64,000 nucleotides of DNA from Paenibacillus oleatilyticus (GTDB lineage Bacteria; Bacillota; Bacilli; Paenibacillales; NBRC-103111): contig NZ_JAHNZO010000010.1 in the NCBI RefSeq assembly GCF_018998565.1, forward strand, positions 176,541 through 240,540. The letters run 5' to 3'. Of the stretch, positions 24,388 to 32,992 are shown one piece after another (within the stretch, counting starts at the first letter, position 1; each line of letters starts with the position of its first letter). Under the pieces are notes generated by a model. That model had not been told where the DNA came from. It ran no database searches and was given only the letters and a program-made list of their open reading frames with translations. A program made the position numbers and the translations under genes.

Positions 24388-25017
24388 ATGAAATGGAAAC
24401 TAGATCGTGCAGTTGATCTTCATAAAGAAGCGCCATATACATTTTATCTTCCGAGTGACTATGTTTTGAACCAACTAAAGGCAGGCGATCTCGTTAAGTT
24501 AATTTTTATGGCTGAAGAACCGTTGGATAACGGGTATGAAGGAGAAAGAATGTGGGTTGAAATCCTCGAAAGAAAAGATTCCGATTTCTGTGGCAAGTTG
24601 ATGAACAAACCACACTATCTTGAATCCCTTCATTATGGAGATTTGATTCATTTCAATCTGGTACATATATGCGATACTCAGCTGGATGACCCGTATGCCA
24701 TGGATATGGATTACTATTTGGAACAAAGAGTTACGGTAAGTAATGACGTGCTGTCAAGAAACGAATTTAACTTGATGCTGAGATTTGAACCCTACGACGA
24801 TAGTGATTTAGGCTGGGTCTTCTTCAGTGGTCACGAAGAAGACGGGTTCAATGCAGATGCGAATAATTTTCAATTTATTTCTGTAGGGAAGATGCTGAAC
24901 ATGGATGATTCGATCTTAGCGTTTATAAATGACACTGTGCCTTGTGCATATGAGAGAGATCGTGAAACTGCAAAATTTGCTAGAATCGAGAATTATGATT
25001 GGAGTATTCATGAGTAA
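24388..25017 (+). CDS. Imm33/DUF2185-type protein, paralogue 2
   Basis: 209 aa from the ATG at 24388; a TTG directly before it is in frame. The DUF2314-like N-terminal half and DUF2185 C-terminal half are in the same order as in the gene at 7772, with very high similarity (both contain HKEAPYTFY, AGDLVKLIFMAEE and GWVFFSG). The leader GGAGCGTGGGGACTT is also shared, so a recent duplication including the 5' region is likely. Predicted immunity-type protein with no toxin nearby. Confidence 0.75.
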   Translation: MKWKLDRAVDLHKEAPYTFYLPSDYVLNQLKAGDLVKLIFMAEEPLDNGYEGERMWVEILERKDSDFCGKLMNKPHYLESLHYGDLIHFNLVHICDTQLDDPYAMDMDYYLEQRVTVSNDVLSRNEFNLMLRFEPYDDSDLGWVFFSGHEEDGFNADANNFQFISVGKMLNMDDSILAFINDTVPCAYERDRETAKFARIENYDWSIHE

Positions 25018-25034
25018 GGAAAACGATGATATGA

Positions 25035-25301
25035 CGTTTAGATGTTCCAGATCGCAGTCTCAAGCTCTTAAAGCTAGCGTCCCATAGGGAGTATGTAACA
25101 TTAAGTGTGAGCGGAGATCATGGTGATCGTAGTTATAAAATCTATAATGGATTTGTATCTGTAGAAGATGGTAGCAGATATATCGATGTAACATCTAATC
25201 GCAAAAGTGGTTATACTAAAGTCGCAGCAGTAAAAAAGGGGAAGGCATTAATTCGTGATACCGACAATAATGTAATTTATGAATTTAAGATTGTTGAGTA
25301 A
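25035..25301 (+). pseudogene. 5'-truncated fragment of a beta-rich protein
   Basis: The frame is open from 25035 without a credible start: LDVPDRSLKLLKLASHREYVTLSVSGD ... and ends with GKALIRDTDNNVIYEFKIVE. It reads like the C-terminal end of an extracellular or Ig-like domain protein. A GTG at 25107 could start a 64-aa product but has no ribosome site. Confidence 0.35.
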
Positions 25302-25491
25302 GCATTTGGGGCAGACAAAATCTGTCCCTTCTTATGTACATTTTAAGCGAGTTATTCCGACAAGCCGCTATAAAATAGTGGCTTTTTTTATTTTGTTTCA
25401 TAAATATGAATCTTTTATCGGTAAAAGGAGTATGTAATATTGTAAATGCCTTTACTATGCAAAGGACGACAAACATCGTGGAGGAAACAAA

Positions 25492-25791
25492 ATGGAAAAC
25501 GTGTTGATTTTATATGGTTTCAAGAAAAATGCATATTCTCGTACTTTTGTGCCTGTACCAGAAATTATGAATGCGGAATTTAAGGATGCGACAGTGATTA
25601 ACGAGCACAATAGTAAAGAAAAAGTGATTTACCAGATTTATTACTTGGACGAAAATGATTTTGAATTTATTATCAGAATTATCGTTTCGTATCCCGATGA
25701 TTCCATTACCATTATGGCTGACGAAGCAAATATTGCAGTCAGAGCTTACCAAGTCTTGTATAAGTGGAATGAGATATCGAAGGAAAGTTAA
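25492..25791 (+). CDS. Hypothetical protein (99 aa)
   Basis: GGAGGAAAC precedes the ATG. MENVLILYGFKKNAYSRTFVPVPEIMNA..; soluble and beta-rich, with IYYLDENDFEFIIRIIVSYPDDSITIMADEA. No signal peptide or recognised motif. The following small membrane gene begins 12 bases after its stop with its own AAGGAGG. Confidence 0.6.
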   Translation: MENVLILYGFKKNAYSRTFVPVPEIMNAEFKDATVINEHNSKEKVIYQIYYLDENDFEFIIRIIVSYPDDSITIMADEANIAVRAYQVLYKWNEISKES

Positions 25792-25803
25792 GGAGGACTG
25801 TAA

Positions 25804-26018
25804 ATGAGAAACCTGCTCAACCTACTTGTTACACTTCTTGTTTTCTGGTTTGGGAATCATTACTTTAATCAGTATATATTGTGTTAACACCGATTAAGTT
25901 ATGATTACTTGACAGGTATCTCACCGGATTTGAAATTCATGGTTTTTGGACATATGTGATTCTAACCATTGTGTTAAGCCTTTTTACTGTGAAAGTAAAT
26001 GACAAAAAAAGGGATTGA
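25804..26018 (+). pseudogene. Frameshifted small membrane protein gene
   Basis: AAGGAGG precedes MRNLLNLLVTLLVFWFGNHY, which stops after 27 codons. A second hydrophobic helix, FEIHGFWTYVILTIVLSLFTV..NDKKRD, continues in another frame to a stop at 26018. The layout suggests a two-helix membrane protein broken by small deletions. Confidence 0.45.
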
Positions 26019-26056
26019 AAGAGTGCACTTTGGATTAAATATAGGTCGATTAAATA

Positions 26057-26078
26057 CCGCGTAAATCGCGGATTTTTT
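26057..26078 (+). terminator. Rho-independent terminator
   Basis: CCGCG and CGCGG stem, TAAAT loop, T6 tail. The rest of the interval up to 26335 is AT-rich with no recognised gene. Confidence 0.7.
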
Positions 26079-26335
26079 ATTTTACCGGAACAAATTTTTG
26101 TCAAAGACTTGTGTCAAGACCCTATTTATTGGTTCTGTTTTTTTATAGTTTGGGGAGGGCAGGGGGCGTTTACGTATGTCCTTATACTGTTTGGTATCAT
26201 CATGGCCAACCATTTTGCAAAAAAAGAAAAAAATGTTAACGAATTTGGAATATATTTGCCGATTTTGTATCAAAAAATATGATAATATGTTAAGTATATC
26301 CAAATATAATATTTACATGAAAAAAGGAGGCAATT

Positions 26336-27676
26336 ATGAAAAAATCGATTCCTGTACTTTCTTCTTTGGCTGCTGCGCTGCTGCTTTTCTCCCAAGTTGC
26401 TTTTGCCCATGAATCCAGCCTTCCGACAACGGATAGTTTTCCTGAAGCCTCAAATCAGGTACCCGTCAAAAATGCAGAAGTCAAGGTCACCAATCTACTC
26501 AGCCAAAACAAAAACGCAGATGAGAAAAATTCAATTTCTACACTTCAGCCATTAGCAAGCCTTGCTCCTCCAGCGCTCCAGAAGGGCACTACATTCAACT
26601 TCTCGCAGCGCGATTTCGGCGAATCCGTCGTGCAGACAAGCGACGGCGGCTATGTATTCGTAGGCTCTACCACGGTTAATGGAAACGAGGATATCCTGTT
26701 TGCCAAGACGGACGCATCCCTGGCGCTTCAATGGGCATATGCGCTTGGCGGGGCCGCGGAAGAAACCGGTGCCGAGGTTCGGCAAACGAGCGACGGCGGG
26801 TATATCATCGCCGGGACAAGCAATGCGAGTGGTTCTAAAGATATCTACTTGGCGAAGACAGATGCCAATGGAGCGATACAATGGGCAAAAACATACGGCG
26901 GGCCAGGCCAAGAAGAGGCTGCAGCGATGGAAATCGGGCATGACGGCGGCTACGTCATTGTCGGCGCCAAGGGAGACAGCCAGTATACGACTGATGCTTT
27001 CATGCTTAAAGTGGATGCCAGCGGTAATGTTCAATGGAGCCGGACATACGGTCAGGTGAATCTGGAAGACCGCTTTTATGGCGTAAGCGTAACACCGGAC
27101 GGCGGCTATGTGGGCGCCGGATATAAAACCATCAAACAAACCATTCCAGGAGGGACGGAACAAGCGATGTACGGGCTGATGGTAAAAGTATCCGGCTCCG
27201 GAGCGACGGAATTCGAATCTACTCTGGACAAATATTCCATGCTACATGGTGTTGCCGCAACGAGCAGTGGCTATGTGGCTGCAGGGTCCATCAACAACTT
27301 TGGTCAGCCGAACAGTTCCCAGGGGTATAACATCTTTGTAACCAAGGTCAGCACTTCAGGAGGCAAGTTGTGGGCGAACCAGTTTCATTCCACGAATGGC
27401 GATTTTGCCAATGATGTCAAAGCGGCCAAGGACGGTAATTATATCGTGACCGGGCTGACGAGTCCGCAAGTTGGTAAAGAAGATTTGGTGCTGATGAAAG
27501 TCAACAACGCAGGAAATGCATTATGGTCGAATATGTATGATTTTGGGAACACTGGTGAAATAGGCAAGCGTGTGGCAACGACCAATGACGGCGGTTATGT
27601 GGTTACGGGTTCGTTCCAAAAGGACAGCTCCAACGGCAATTATGACGTCCTTTTGGCGAAATTTACAAGCGATTAA
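26336..27676 (+). CDS. Secreted beta-propeller-like repeat protein
   Basis: 446 aa with AAAGGAGG upstream and a signal peptide ending AFA-HE. From about residue 95, some seven repeats of roughly 50 residues follow, each with (T)SDGGY(V/I)(I/V)(A/V)G and KTDA.G..QW...(Y/F)GG (for instance QTSDGGYIIAGTSNASGSKD and LAKTDANGAIQWAKTYGG). This pattern matches secreted delta-60/propeller-type repeat proteins. Probably an extracellular or wall-bound ligand-binding propeller. No anchor motif seen. Function unknown. Confidence 0.75.
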   Translation: MKKSIPVLSSLAAALLLFSQVAFAHESSLPTTDSFPEASNQVPVKNAEVKVTNLLSQNKNADEKNSISTLQPLASLAPPALQKGTTFNFSQRDFGESVVQTSDGGYVFVGSTTVNGNEDILFAKTDASLALQWAYALGGAAEETGAEVRQTSDGGYIIAGTSNASGSKDIYLAKTDANGAIQWAKTYGGPGQEEAAAMEIGHDGGYVIVGAKGDSQYTTDAFMLKVDASGNVQWSRTYGQVNLEDRFYGVSVTPDGGYVGAGYKTIKQTIPGGTEQAMYGLMVKVSGSGATEFESTLDKYSMLHGVAATSSGYVAAGSINNFGQPNSSQGYNIFVTKVSTSGGKLWANQFHSTNGDFANDVKAAKDGNYIVTGLTSPQVGKEDLVLMKVNNAGNALWSNMYDFGNTGEIGKRVATTNDGGYVVTGSFQKDSSNGNYDVLLAKFTSD

Positions 27677-27689
27677 GCATCCGCGAGAA

Positions 27690-27720
27690 AGTTTTGGAGT
27701 AAAGGGGCTGCCCCAAAACT
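27690..27720 (+). terminator. Terminator-like stem
   Basis: AGTTTTGG pairs with CCAAAACT, with an inner GGGGCTGCCCC. No T-run follows, so termination strength is uncertain. It resembles the GGGGCTGCCCCAAAA ends of some insertion sequences. Confidence 0.45.
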
Positions 27721-28027
27721 AACATGGCCTGACGGCCACCATGAATGAAAATGTACTAGGCCTGTGAATCTGTATGTTCCATACTGGAACTGCAGGTCGC
27801 AGGCTGATGTTTTTTTGGTAGGATAATTACTCTGAGTCCCAATCCTGAAGAAGGTTGCCGTAACTGGAAAAGTGGAATTTACCATGAGATAGGTAGTTAA
27901 CTACTAAAGGAATAGAGTGTGATTTCAATGAAGTACATCGTCATCTTCGAAATCAATCTTATGGAGCGGCTGACCATAGGTCAAACTGCTCCGTTTGCTA
28001 AATGGAAATCCGACAAGAAACATGGCT
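27721..28027. other. Intergenic region, no recognised gene
   Basis: Short frames only, none with ribosome site and family resemblance. A GCAGGTCGCAGGC-type GC patch follows the terminator-like stem and could be an insertion-sequence scar. Confidence 0.35.
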
Positions 28028-28237
28028 TTATTGCTGTTCTTTGTGAATGAGTTCAGAATAACTGCATGTTTCCTCAAGAGACTGGATGAGAAATTTATGA
28101 TCAATTGGCGCTGACATGACAATCAATATGGTATAGATGCCGTATTTGTCACATTGATTGCCAAATTCCTCAAGTGAACGTGTTGAATCGGGCTGGCTTT
28201 GAAGATGAAAAAGGATTTGTTTATCCACTTGATCCAT
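28028..28237 (-). CDS. Hypothetical protein (69 aa)
   Basis: ATG at 28237 follows AAAGGAGTGG by nine bases; a GTG 12 bases earlier lies within that site. MDQVDKQILFHLQSQPDSTRS .. HKEQQ is soluble with one beta-strand core (IYTILIVMSAPIDHKF). No family recognised. Confidence 0.5.
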   Translation of the reverse strand: MDQVDKQILFHLQSQPDSTRSLEEFGNQCDKYGIYTILIVMSAPIDHKFLIQSLEETCSYSELIHKEQQ

Positions 28238-28415
28238 GTTAAGGGCCACTCCTTTAAAGTAAAGGTAAAATGATTAAAATAACTAGTTTTCATTTGAAAT
28301 AACTTCAAACAACCTATACATATCCATGTAAATACTGTGTATTAATCCTTACAATAAACATGAAACAAGCAAGTATCAATGTTGATTTTTCCCAGAAAGA
28401 GATGAGAAGGCCTAG

Positions 28416-28527
28416 GAAGCAGTTCTGAGAGAGATCAAAGAGGAAACGGAAATCACAAAGATTTCGATATACATTATATGTTGCATCTGTCTTTGTGGCT
28501 TATGTTGATGAAGCTCAATCAACATAA
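28416..28527 (+). pseudogene. Nudix hydrolase remnant
   Basis: EAVLREIKEETEITKI is the second half of a Nudix box (REx2EEx). After a frameshift near 28470 the usual next strand LYVASVFVAYVDEAQST follows up to a stop at 28527. The first half of the gene is missing. Confidence 0.6.
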
Positions 28528-28616
28528 TTGTCCTTTGCTTTTTCACCACGCTCATGGTGTTGACATGGTTCATTTGAAATATGGTATACTCACAAAGTAA
28601 AGGGGGTGCTTTACTG

Positions 28617-28718
28617 ATGGAGAATCTCTTGAGATTGTCTGTGACTTCTTTCACTCATGCAAAGCCAATATTGGAGAAGCGTTACTTTGCATGGGGCGAA
28701 ATGATTTCTAAACGCTGA
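28617..28718 (+). CDS. Possible 33-aa peptide
   Basis: AGGGGGTGC lies upstream of the ATG, and TTGACA (28560) with TATACT (28585) could be its promoter, though the 19-base spacer is long. MENLLRLSVTSFTHAKPILE .. SKR; no family. Could also be a truncated gene start. Confidence 0.3.
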   Translation: MENLLRLSVTSFTHAKPILEKRYFAWGEMISKR

Positions 28719-28778
28719 ATAATTTTTCTTCAATAGTTGGCTTTGCACCTTATTTCTAATAATAAGGAGTGAAGCGAA

Positions 28779-29063
28779 TTGAAATATACGAATGCAAAAA
28801 AAATATTACCCGAAATGCTAATTATAGAGATTCAACAATATGTCCAAGGTGAGAGCATTTACATTCCTAAGCAGGAGAAGGAACATAAACATTGGGGAAG
28901 CTTGAGTGGCGGAAGGCAGTGGTTAGATCACCGAAATGCGGCTATTAGACACGCTTTTAAGAATAATAGCAGTATTGAACAGCTTGCTAAGGACTATTTT
29001 CTCTCCATTGAAACCATTAAGAAAATTGTTTATTCGGGAAATAGAAGTAGAGAACGGCACTGA
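28779..29063 (+). CDS. CD3324-type Mor-like HTH protein
   Basis: 94 aa from a TTG start with AAGGAG nine bases upstream. KYTNAKKILPEMLIIEIQQYVQGESIYIPKQ, WGSLSGGRQWLDHRNAAIRHAFKNNSSIEQLAKDYFLSIETIKKIVY is the full pattern of CD3324 proteins, which carry a Mor-type helix-turn-helix. Probably a small DNA-binding regulator; targets unknown. Its own terminator follows. Confidence 0.8.
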   Translation: MKYTNAKKILPEMLIIEIQQYVQGESIYIPKQEKEHKHWGSLSGGRQWLDHRNAAIRHAFKNNSSIEQLAKDYFLSIETIKKIVYSGNRSRERH

Positions 29064-29090
29064 TGAAGGTTTCTTCGTCAGTGTTTTTTT
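29058..29090 (+). terminator. Rho-independent terminator
   Basis: CACTGATGAAG pairs with CTTCGTCAGTG (one G-T), then T7. Confidence 0.9.
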
Positions 29091-29196
29091 ATGCCGAAAA
29101 CAGCTCTAAGTTATGGTTTACATTTTAATTGATTATTGCGCTCTTTAGAATAGGAGTAGTGAATGAAATGATCAAGAAAGCGAGGAAACGGTAGCT

Positions 29197-30168
29197 ATGA
29201 AAGAACAAAAAGGCAGAAGCAGACATCTGATCGACCAGGAGATTATTAGTGCAATTGATTTAATACCGACAAGCGATCTTTCCGAGAATACGCTCATGGA
29301 ATCACGGGAAAATCAAGCAAAAATGTTGCCGCAAACCGATGTAACGCAGCTGTTTCCTGTTATATTCGAAGAAAGGGCGGTGCCAAGTTATTTTGGCGGT
29401 CCTGACATTCGCATAGAAATGATTAAACCCCGCCAACCAAAGTACAATAAGATGCCCTTATATTATTCGATTCACGGTGGGGGAATGGTTTTGGGCAGTC
29501 CGGTTGTTGATCGCCAAGGGAATGCGGCACTGGCTGCGCAACATGGTTTTTGCTGCGTATCTGTGTCCTACCGCCTGGCGCCGGAACATATTCAGCCAAG
29601 TCAGTTGCAGGATTGTTATTCGGGCTTGAAATGGTGCATTGTACATGCCGATGAATTAGCGATAGATACTCAGAAAGTCGCTGTCGCGGGCAGCAGCGCC
29701 GGCGCCGGATTAGCGGCGGGTCTAGCCATGTACGTTCGCGATCAGAAGGAATTCGACATCCAGCATCTAAGACTGCGCAGCCCAATGCTTGATGACCGCA
29801 CGAGTATTTCACCGGAGCATCCATATGCTGGCGAGTATGTTTGGACAAAAAGAAGCAATTATTTCGGTTGGAAATCGGTATTAGGGCATGAACCCGGTCA
29901 AGAAGGGACAAGCGAGTATTACGTGCCAGCGCGTGCAAAATCACTGGCCGGTTTACCACCCACTTATATAAGCATTGGCAGCATTGATTTGTTCATAGAT
30001 GAAGCCTTATTGTTTGCAAAACAACTAGCCTTTGACGGTGTTTTAGTTGAATTACATGTATACCCTGGTTACCACCATTTGGCTCCAATGTTTCCGAATG
30101 CGCATTTTTCTCAAGAAGGCGCCAAATCAAGTGAATACGCCTTGCTGAAAGCCTTGGAGTTACTTTGA
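29197..30168 (+). CDS. HSL-family alpha/beta hydrolase (esterase)
   Basis: 323 aa. IHGGGMVLGS is the HGGG oxyanion motif of the hormone-sensitive-lipase group. GSSAG (residues 165-169) holds the nucleophile S167, SIDLFIDEA the acid and YHHLAP the catalytic His. YRLAPEH is also typical. No signal peptide, so a cytoplasmic esterase acting on short acyl esters. The DUF255 remnant just downstream is unrelated. Confidence 0.9.
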   Translation: MKEQKGRSRHLIDQEIISAIDLIPTSDLSENTLMESRENQAKMLPQTDVTQLFPVIFEERAVPSYFGGPDIRIEMIKPRQPKYNKMPLYYSIHGGGMVLGSPVVDRQGNAALAAQHGFCCVSVSYRLAPEHIQPSQLQDCYSGLKWCIVHADELAIDTQKVAVAGSSAGAGLAAGLAMYVRDQKEFDIQHLRLRSPMLDDRTSISPEHPYAGEYVWTKRSNYFGWKSVLGHEPGQEGTSEYYVPARAKSLAGLPPTYISIGSIDLFIDEALLFAKQLAFDGVLVELHVYPGYHHLAPMFPNAHFSQEGAKSSEYALLKALELL

Positions 30169-30191
30169 TTTTAAGACTGATTTAAAAGTGG

Positions 30192-30344
30192 CGTGGAAGC
30201 CAAGACATTAGTGCTGTGGAAGAGATAGGGCGGTTGATCCCGCTCGTACAGGACAAGCGGCCGCTCGGCGGACGGGCGACAGCCTACGTCTGCGAGAACT
30301 ATGCCTGCCAGCCACCCGTGAGCGACTTGGAGGAGTTGCTGTAG
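30192..30344 (+). pseudogene. 3' end of a YyaL/DUF255 thioredoxin-domain gene
   Basis: In-frame residues EEIGRLIPLVQDKRPLGG, then RATAYVCENYACQPPVSD and a stop at 30344 match the C terminus of YyaL-type (DUF255) proteins. The rest of the roughly 650-aa gene is absent. Left by a deletion or rearrangement beside the esterase gene. Confidence 0.7.
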
Positions 30345-30425
30345 AGCGGCAGCGATGAGAGTGGTTTTTAATAAATCAGAGAGAGGTGGTAAAATAGGGG
30401 TAACTGACAAAAAGGACTGACTTTC

Positions 30426-31649
30426 ATGCAAGAGCTGAAAAGGATCGTACACAAGCTCAACCAAGCGGTAGAACAAAACAAACATATTATAGGCGCAGCC
30501 GTCGGTTGCGGCCTTTTTGCCAAATATGCCGAAATCGGCGGCGCAGACCTTATTCTGGTCCTGAATGCGGGGCGGTTTCGCTTAATGGGGTACAGCTCGA
30601 CGGCCAGCCTGCTTCCTTTCGGCAACAGCAACGAGATGGTTATGGAGACAGGCATCCAAGAGGTGCTTCGCAATGTAAGCTCCATTCCGTGTATTTTTGG
30701 TTTATGCGCCACCGATCCGGGGATTGTGCTGGACGATTACTTGGACGAGATCCGCGATGCCGGATTCGCGGGAATTACCAATTATCCGACGGTCGGATTG
30801 ATCGACGGTGTGTTTGGCGAAGCGCTCCAGGAAGCGGGAATATCTTTCGATAGGGAAGTCGCCGCCATACGTAAAGCCAGTGAGAAGGGCCTGTTTACCA
30901 TTGCGTTTGTCTTTAATGAAGAACAGGCTGCTCAGATGGCTGCTGCCGGGGCACATATCATTTGCGCACACCTTGGATTTACCAAAGGCGGAAGCTCGGG
31001 GGTTAAGCTCGCCATAAGCTTGGAAGAGAGCGCAGCTCTATCCGACAAAATCTTTAAAGCCGCCGAAACGGTCAATCCGGACATTTTCAAGCTTGTCTAC
31101 GGAGGGCCTGTCAATTCCCCGGAAAATGCCGAGTACATCTACAGCCATACGAAAGCGATGGGCTACATCGGCGGCTCCAGCTTCGAAAGAATTCCGACAG
31201 AGGCAAGCATCATCCGGGTGACGGAGCTGTTCAAAAAATACCAGGAAGTCAAGTCGGAAAACAAACAGCTCAGACAGCAGCTGGATCTGCACACGGCGAT
31301 CAAGCAGGCTGACTATGTCCGCTATATCACCTCGTATGTGACCATGCATCTTCATGAGCCGATCACGTTTGATCATTTGTCCAAAGAGCTTCATCTGAAC
31401 CGCAACTATTTGAGCCAGCTTTTCAGAAAGAAAATGGGGATCAGCTTCTCCGAATGGCTGATTCAGACGCGAGTCGGTACCGCCAAAGATTTGCTGCAAA
31501 ATGAACACAGCAGCATTCAAGACATCGCCCGGCAGGTCGGCTATGAGGACGCGTCTTATTTTAGCAGACTGTTCAAAAAGGAAACCGGCATGACGCCAAG
31601 CGAGTGGAAAGAAATTTCCAATAATAATAACAATATCCCAAGGAATTAA
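30426..31649 (+). CDS. AraC regulator with TIM-barrel (PEP hydrolase family) sensor
   Basis: 407 aa. Residues 1-270 form a TIM barrel of the phosphoenolpyruvate-hydrolase-like family: [54 protein letters not shown] and VYGGPVNSPENAEY. A short coiled segment (residues 275-295) leads to an AraC-type pair of helix-turn-helix motifs (LSKELHLNRNYLSQLFRKKMGISFSEWL and IQDIARQVGYEDASYFSRLFKKETGMTPSEW). The enzyme-derived half is a paralogue of the free barrel encoded opposite it at 31917-32747. It is probably a regulator that binds the same ligand as the enzyme. Confidence 0.85.
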   Translation: MQELKRIVHKLNQAVEQNKHIIGAAVGCGLFAKYAEIGGADLILVLNAGRFRLMGYSSTASLLPFGNSNEMVMETGIQEVLRNVSSIPCIFGLCATDPGIVLDDYLDEIRDAGFAGITNYPTVGLIDGVFGEALQEAGISFDREVAAIRKASEKGLFTIAFVFNEEQAAQMAAAGAHIICAHLGFTKGGSSGVKLAISLEESAALSDKIFKAAETVNPDIFKLVYGGPVNSPENAEYIYSHTKAMGYIGGSSFERIPTEASIIRVTELFKKYQEVKSENKQLRQQLDLHTAIKQADYVRYITSYVTMHLHEPITFDHLSKELHLNRNYLSQLFRKKMGISFSEWLIQTRVGTAKDLLQNEHSSIQDIARQVGYEDASYFSRLFKKETGMTPSEWKEISNNNNNIPRN

Positions 31650-31661
31650 TCCTTGGGATAT
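31633..31661. repeat. Hairpin left of repeat element C
   Basis: ATATCCCAAGGA and TCCTTGGGATAT, a perfect 12-base stem with loop ATTAA, containing the stop codon of the AraC fusion gene. It lies six bases from element C. No T-run. Confidence 0.8.
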
Positions 31662-31667
31662 GTAGGC

Positions 31668-31872
31668 TGTTGAGAGAGTGGTCTTCACTAATACAGAGGA
31701 ACATACGGAGGTGGGGTATGCACTGGAGGAGCGATAGCGTTCGCCTTTGTCCGCGGGAAATATCAGCTGCGAAGCGGCTTCAAATCAAAATTTCCTGCGG
31801 ACAAGAGCGACCGGAAGTGTATACCCCACCCCCTCGTATTACCTGTACTGATCTCTGACCACTTTCTCAACA
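31668..31872. repeat. Hairpin repeat element, copy C (205 bp)
   Basis: Ends TGTTGAGAGAGTGGTC and GACCACTTTCTCAACA are inverted repeats. Inner arms GGTGGGGTATGCACT with AGTGTATACCCCACC, and GTCCGCGGGAAAT with ATTTCCTGCGGAC, let the element fold on itself. Homologous to copy A at 5943-6147 in reverse orientation and exactly as long. It lies between two convergent genes. Confidence 0.8.
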
Positions 31873-31878
31873 AGTTCA

Positions 31879-31907
31879 ATATCCCAAGGAATTGATCCTT
31901 GGGATAT
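31879..31907. repeat. Hairpin right of repeat element C
   Basis: ATATCCCAAGGA and TCCTTGGGATAT with loop ATTGA, differing from the left hairpin at one loop base, and again six bases from the element. Confidence 0.8.
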
Positions 31908-31916
31908 GGCCGTTCC

Positions 31917-32747
31917 TTAATTTCTGCGTAAGCTGACAAAACGCTGCGTTTGCTCGCGGATCGCACGCTCGGTGGGCAAACGTTCCATGGAGCTTGCCCC
32001 GTAAAACCCGTGAATTTCCGGGCATCTTTCCAGCACATAGGCGGCATCGTCCGGTTCGGCAATCGGACCGCCATGACACAGAATAAGAATGTCCGGTCTG
32101 ACTTGGATCGCCGCAGCCGCAATGGAGCGAATCTCTTCGACACACTGGTCCAACGTCTTCGCGGTCTGGGCCCCGATCGTTCCCGAGGTCGTCAAGCCTA
32201 AATGAATGACAAGAATATCTGCGCCGGCATTCGTCATTTTTACCGCATCCTGCTCGGAGAACACATAAGGTGTCGTGAGCAAATCCTCTTCATGCGCCAG
32301 CCGGATCATTTCGACTTCTTTATCGTAGCCCATATTCGTTTCTTCCAGATTCATGCGGAAGTTGCCGTCGATCAGTCCGACCGTAGGGAAGTTTTGGACG
32401 CCGACAAAGCCTTCGTCTTTGATCTGTTTCAAGAAACGGCTCATGACCCGCATCGGGTCCGTACCGCATACCCCCGCAATAACCGGCGTTTTCTTCACAA
32501 CCGGCAGCACTTCGCTTGCCATTTCCATTACGATCGAGTTGGCATCCCCATACGGCATAAGACCGGCTAAAGAACCATGTCCGGCCATCCGGAACCTTCC
32601 CGAGTTATAAATGACGATCAGATCGATCCCGCCGTCTTCTTCGAACTTGGCGCTAATTCCGGTACCTGCGCCGCCACCGATAATGTAGCCGCCTTGCTTG
32701 ACCTTCTCCTGCAGGGCTGCCAGTATACGTTGTCTTGTCGAATGCAT
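31917..32747 (-). CDS. TIM-barrel protein, phosphoenolpyruvate hydrolase-like family
   Basis: 276 aa from the ATG at 32747 (TGGAGACG upstream); an earlier in-frame start gives an atypical extension. [61 protein letters not shown] and [16 protein letters not shown] are the family blocks. Its members make up the C-terminal half of Tm-1-type proteins, the N-terminal half of which is encoded divergently at 32993. The true reaction is not known; PEP hydrolase is only the family name. Confidence 0.85.
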   Translation of the reverse strand: MHSTRQRILAALQEKVKQGGYIIGGGAGTGISAKFEEDGGIDLIVIYNSGRFRMAGHGSLAGLMPYGDANSIVMEMASEVLPVVKKTPVIAGVCGTDPMRVMSRFLKQIKDEGFVGVQNFPTVGLIDGNFRMNLEETNMGYDKEVEMIRLAHEEDLLTTPYVFSEQDAVKMTNAGADILVIHLGLTTSGTIGAQTAKTLDQCVEEIRSIAAAAIQVRPDILILCHGGPIAEPDDAAYVLERCPEIHGFYGASSMERLPTERAIREQTQRFVSLRRN

Positions 32748-32992
32748 GATATCGTCTCCATTTCTCAAGATAAGTATGAGTCCGTACTGACAGTATGGCC
32801 GAAAGCGCAGCACGAAACCATAGATTATTGTAATTTCAATTAGTATTATGGTAGGGTCTAACCGAAAAGCTTATCATAATCCTACTTGATATTACCTAAA
32901 TCTATTCTTTTGTCCGTCCGATTCTGCGATAGTAGAGTAGAGATATGTAAGCGCCGCCAATCACACAAAAAATATATAGAGGAGGCACATCA

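Noticed and set aside
27673..27885. Minus-strand frame of 70 codons after the propeller gene
   Set aside because: Overlaps a terminator-like stem, no ribosome site, and no family resemblance.
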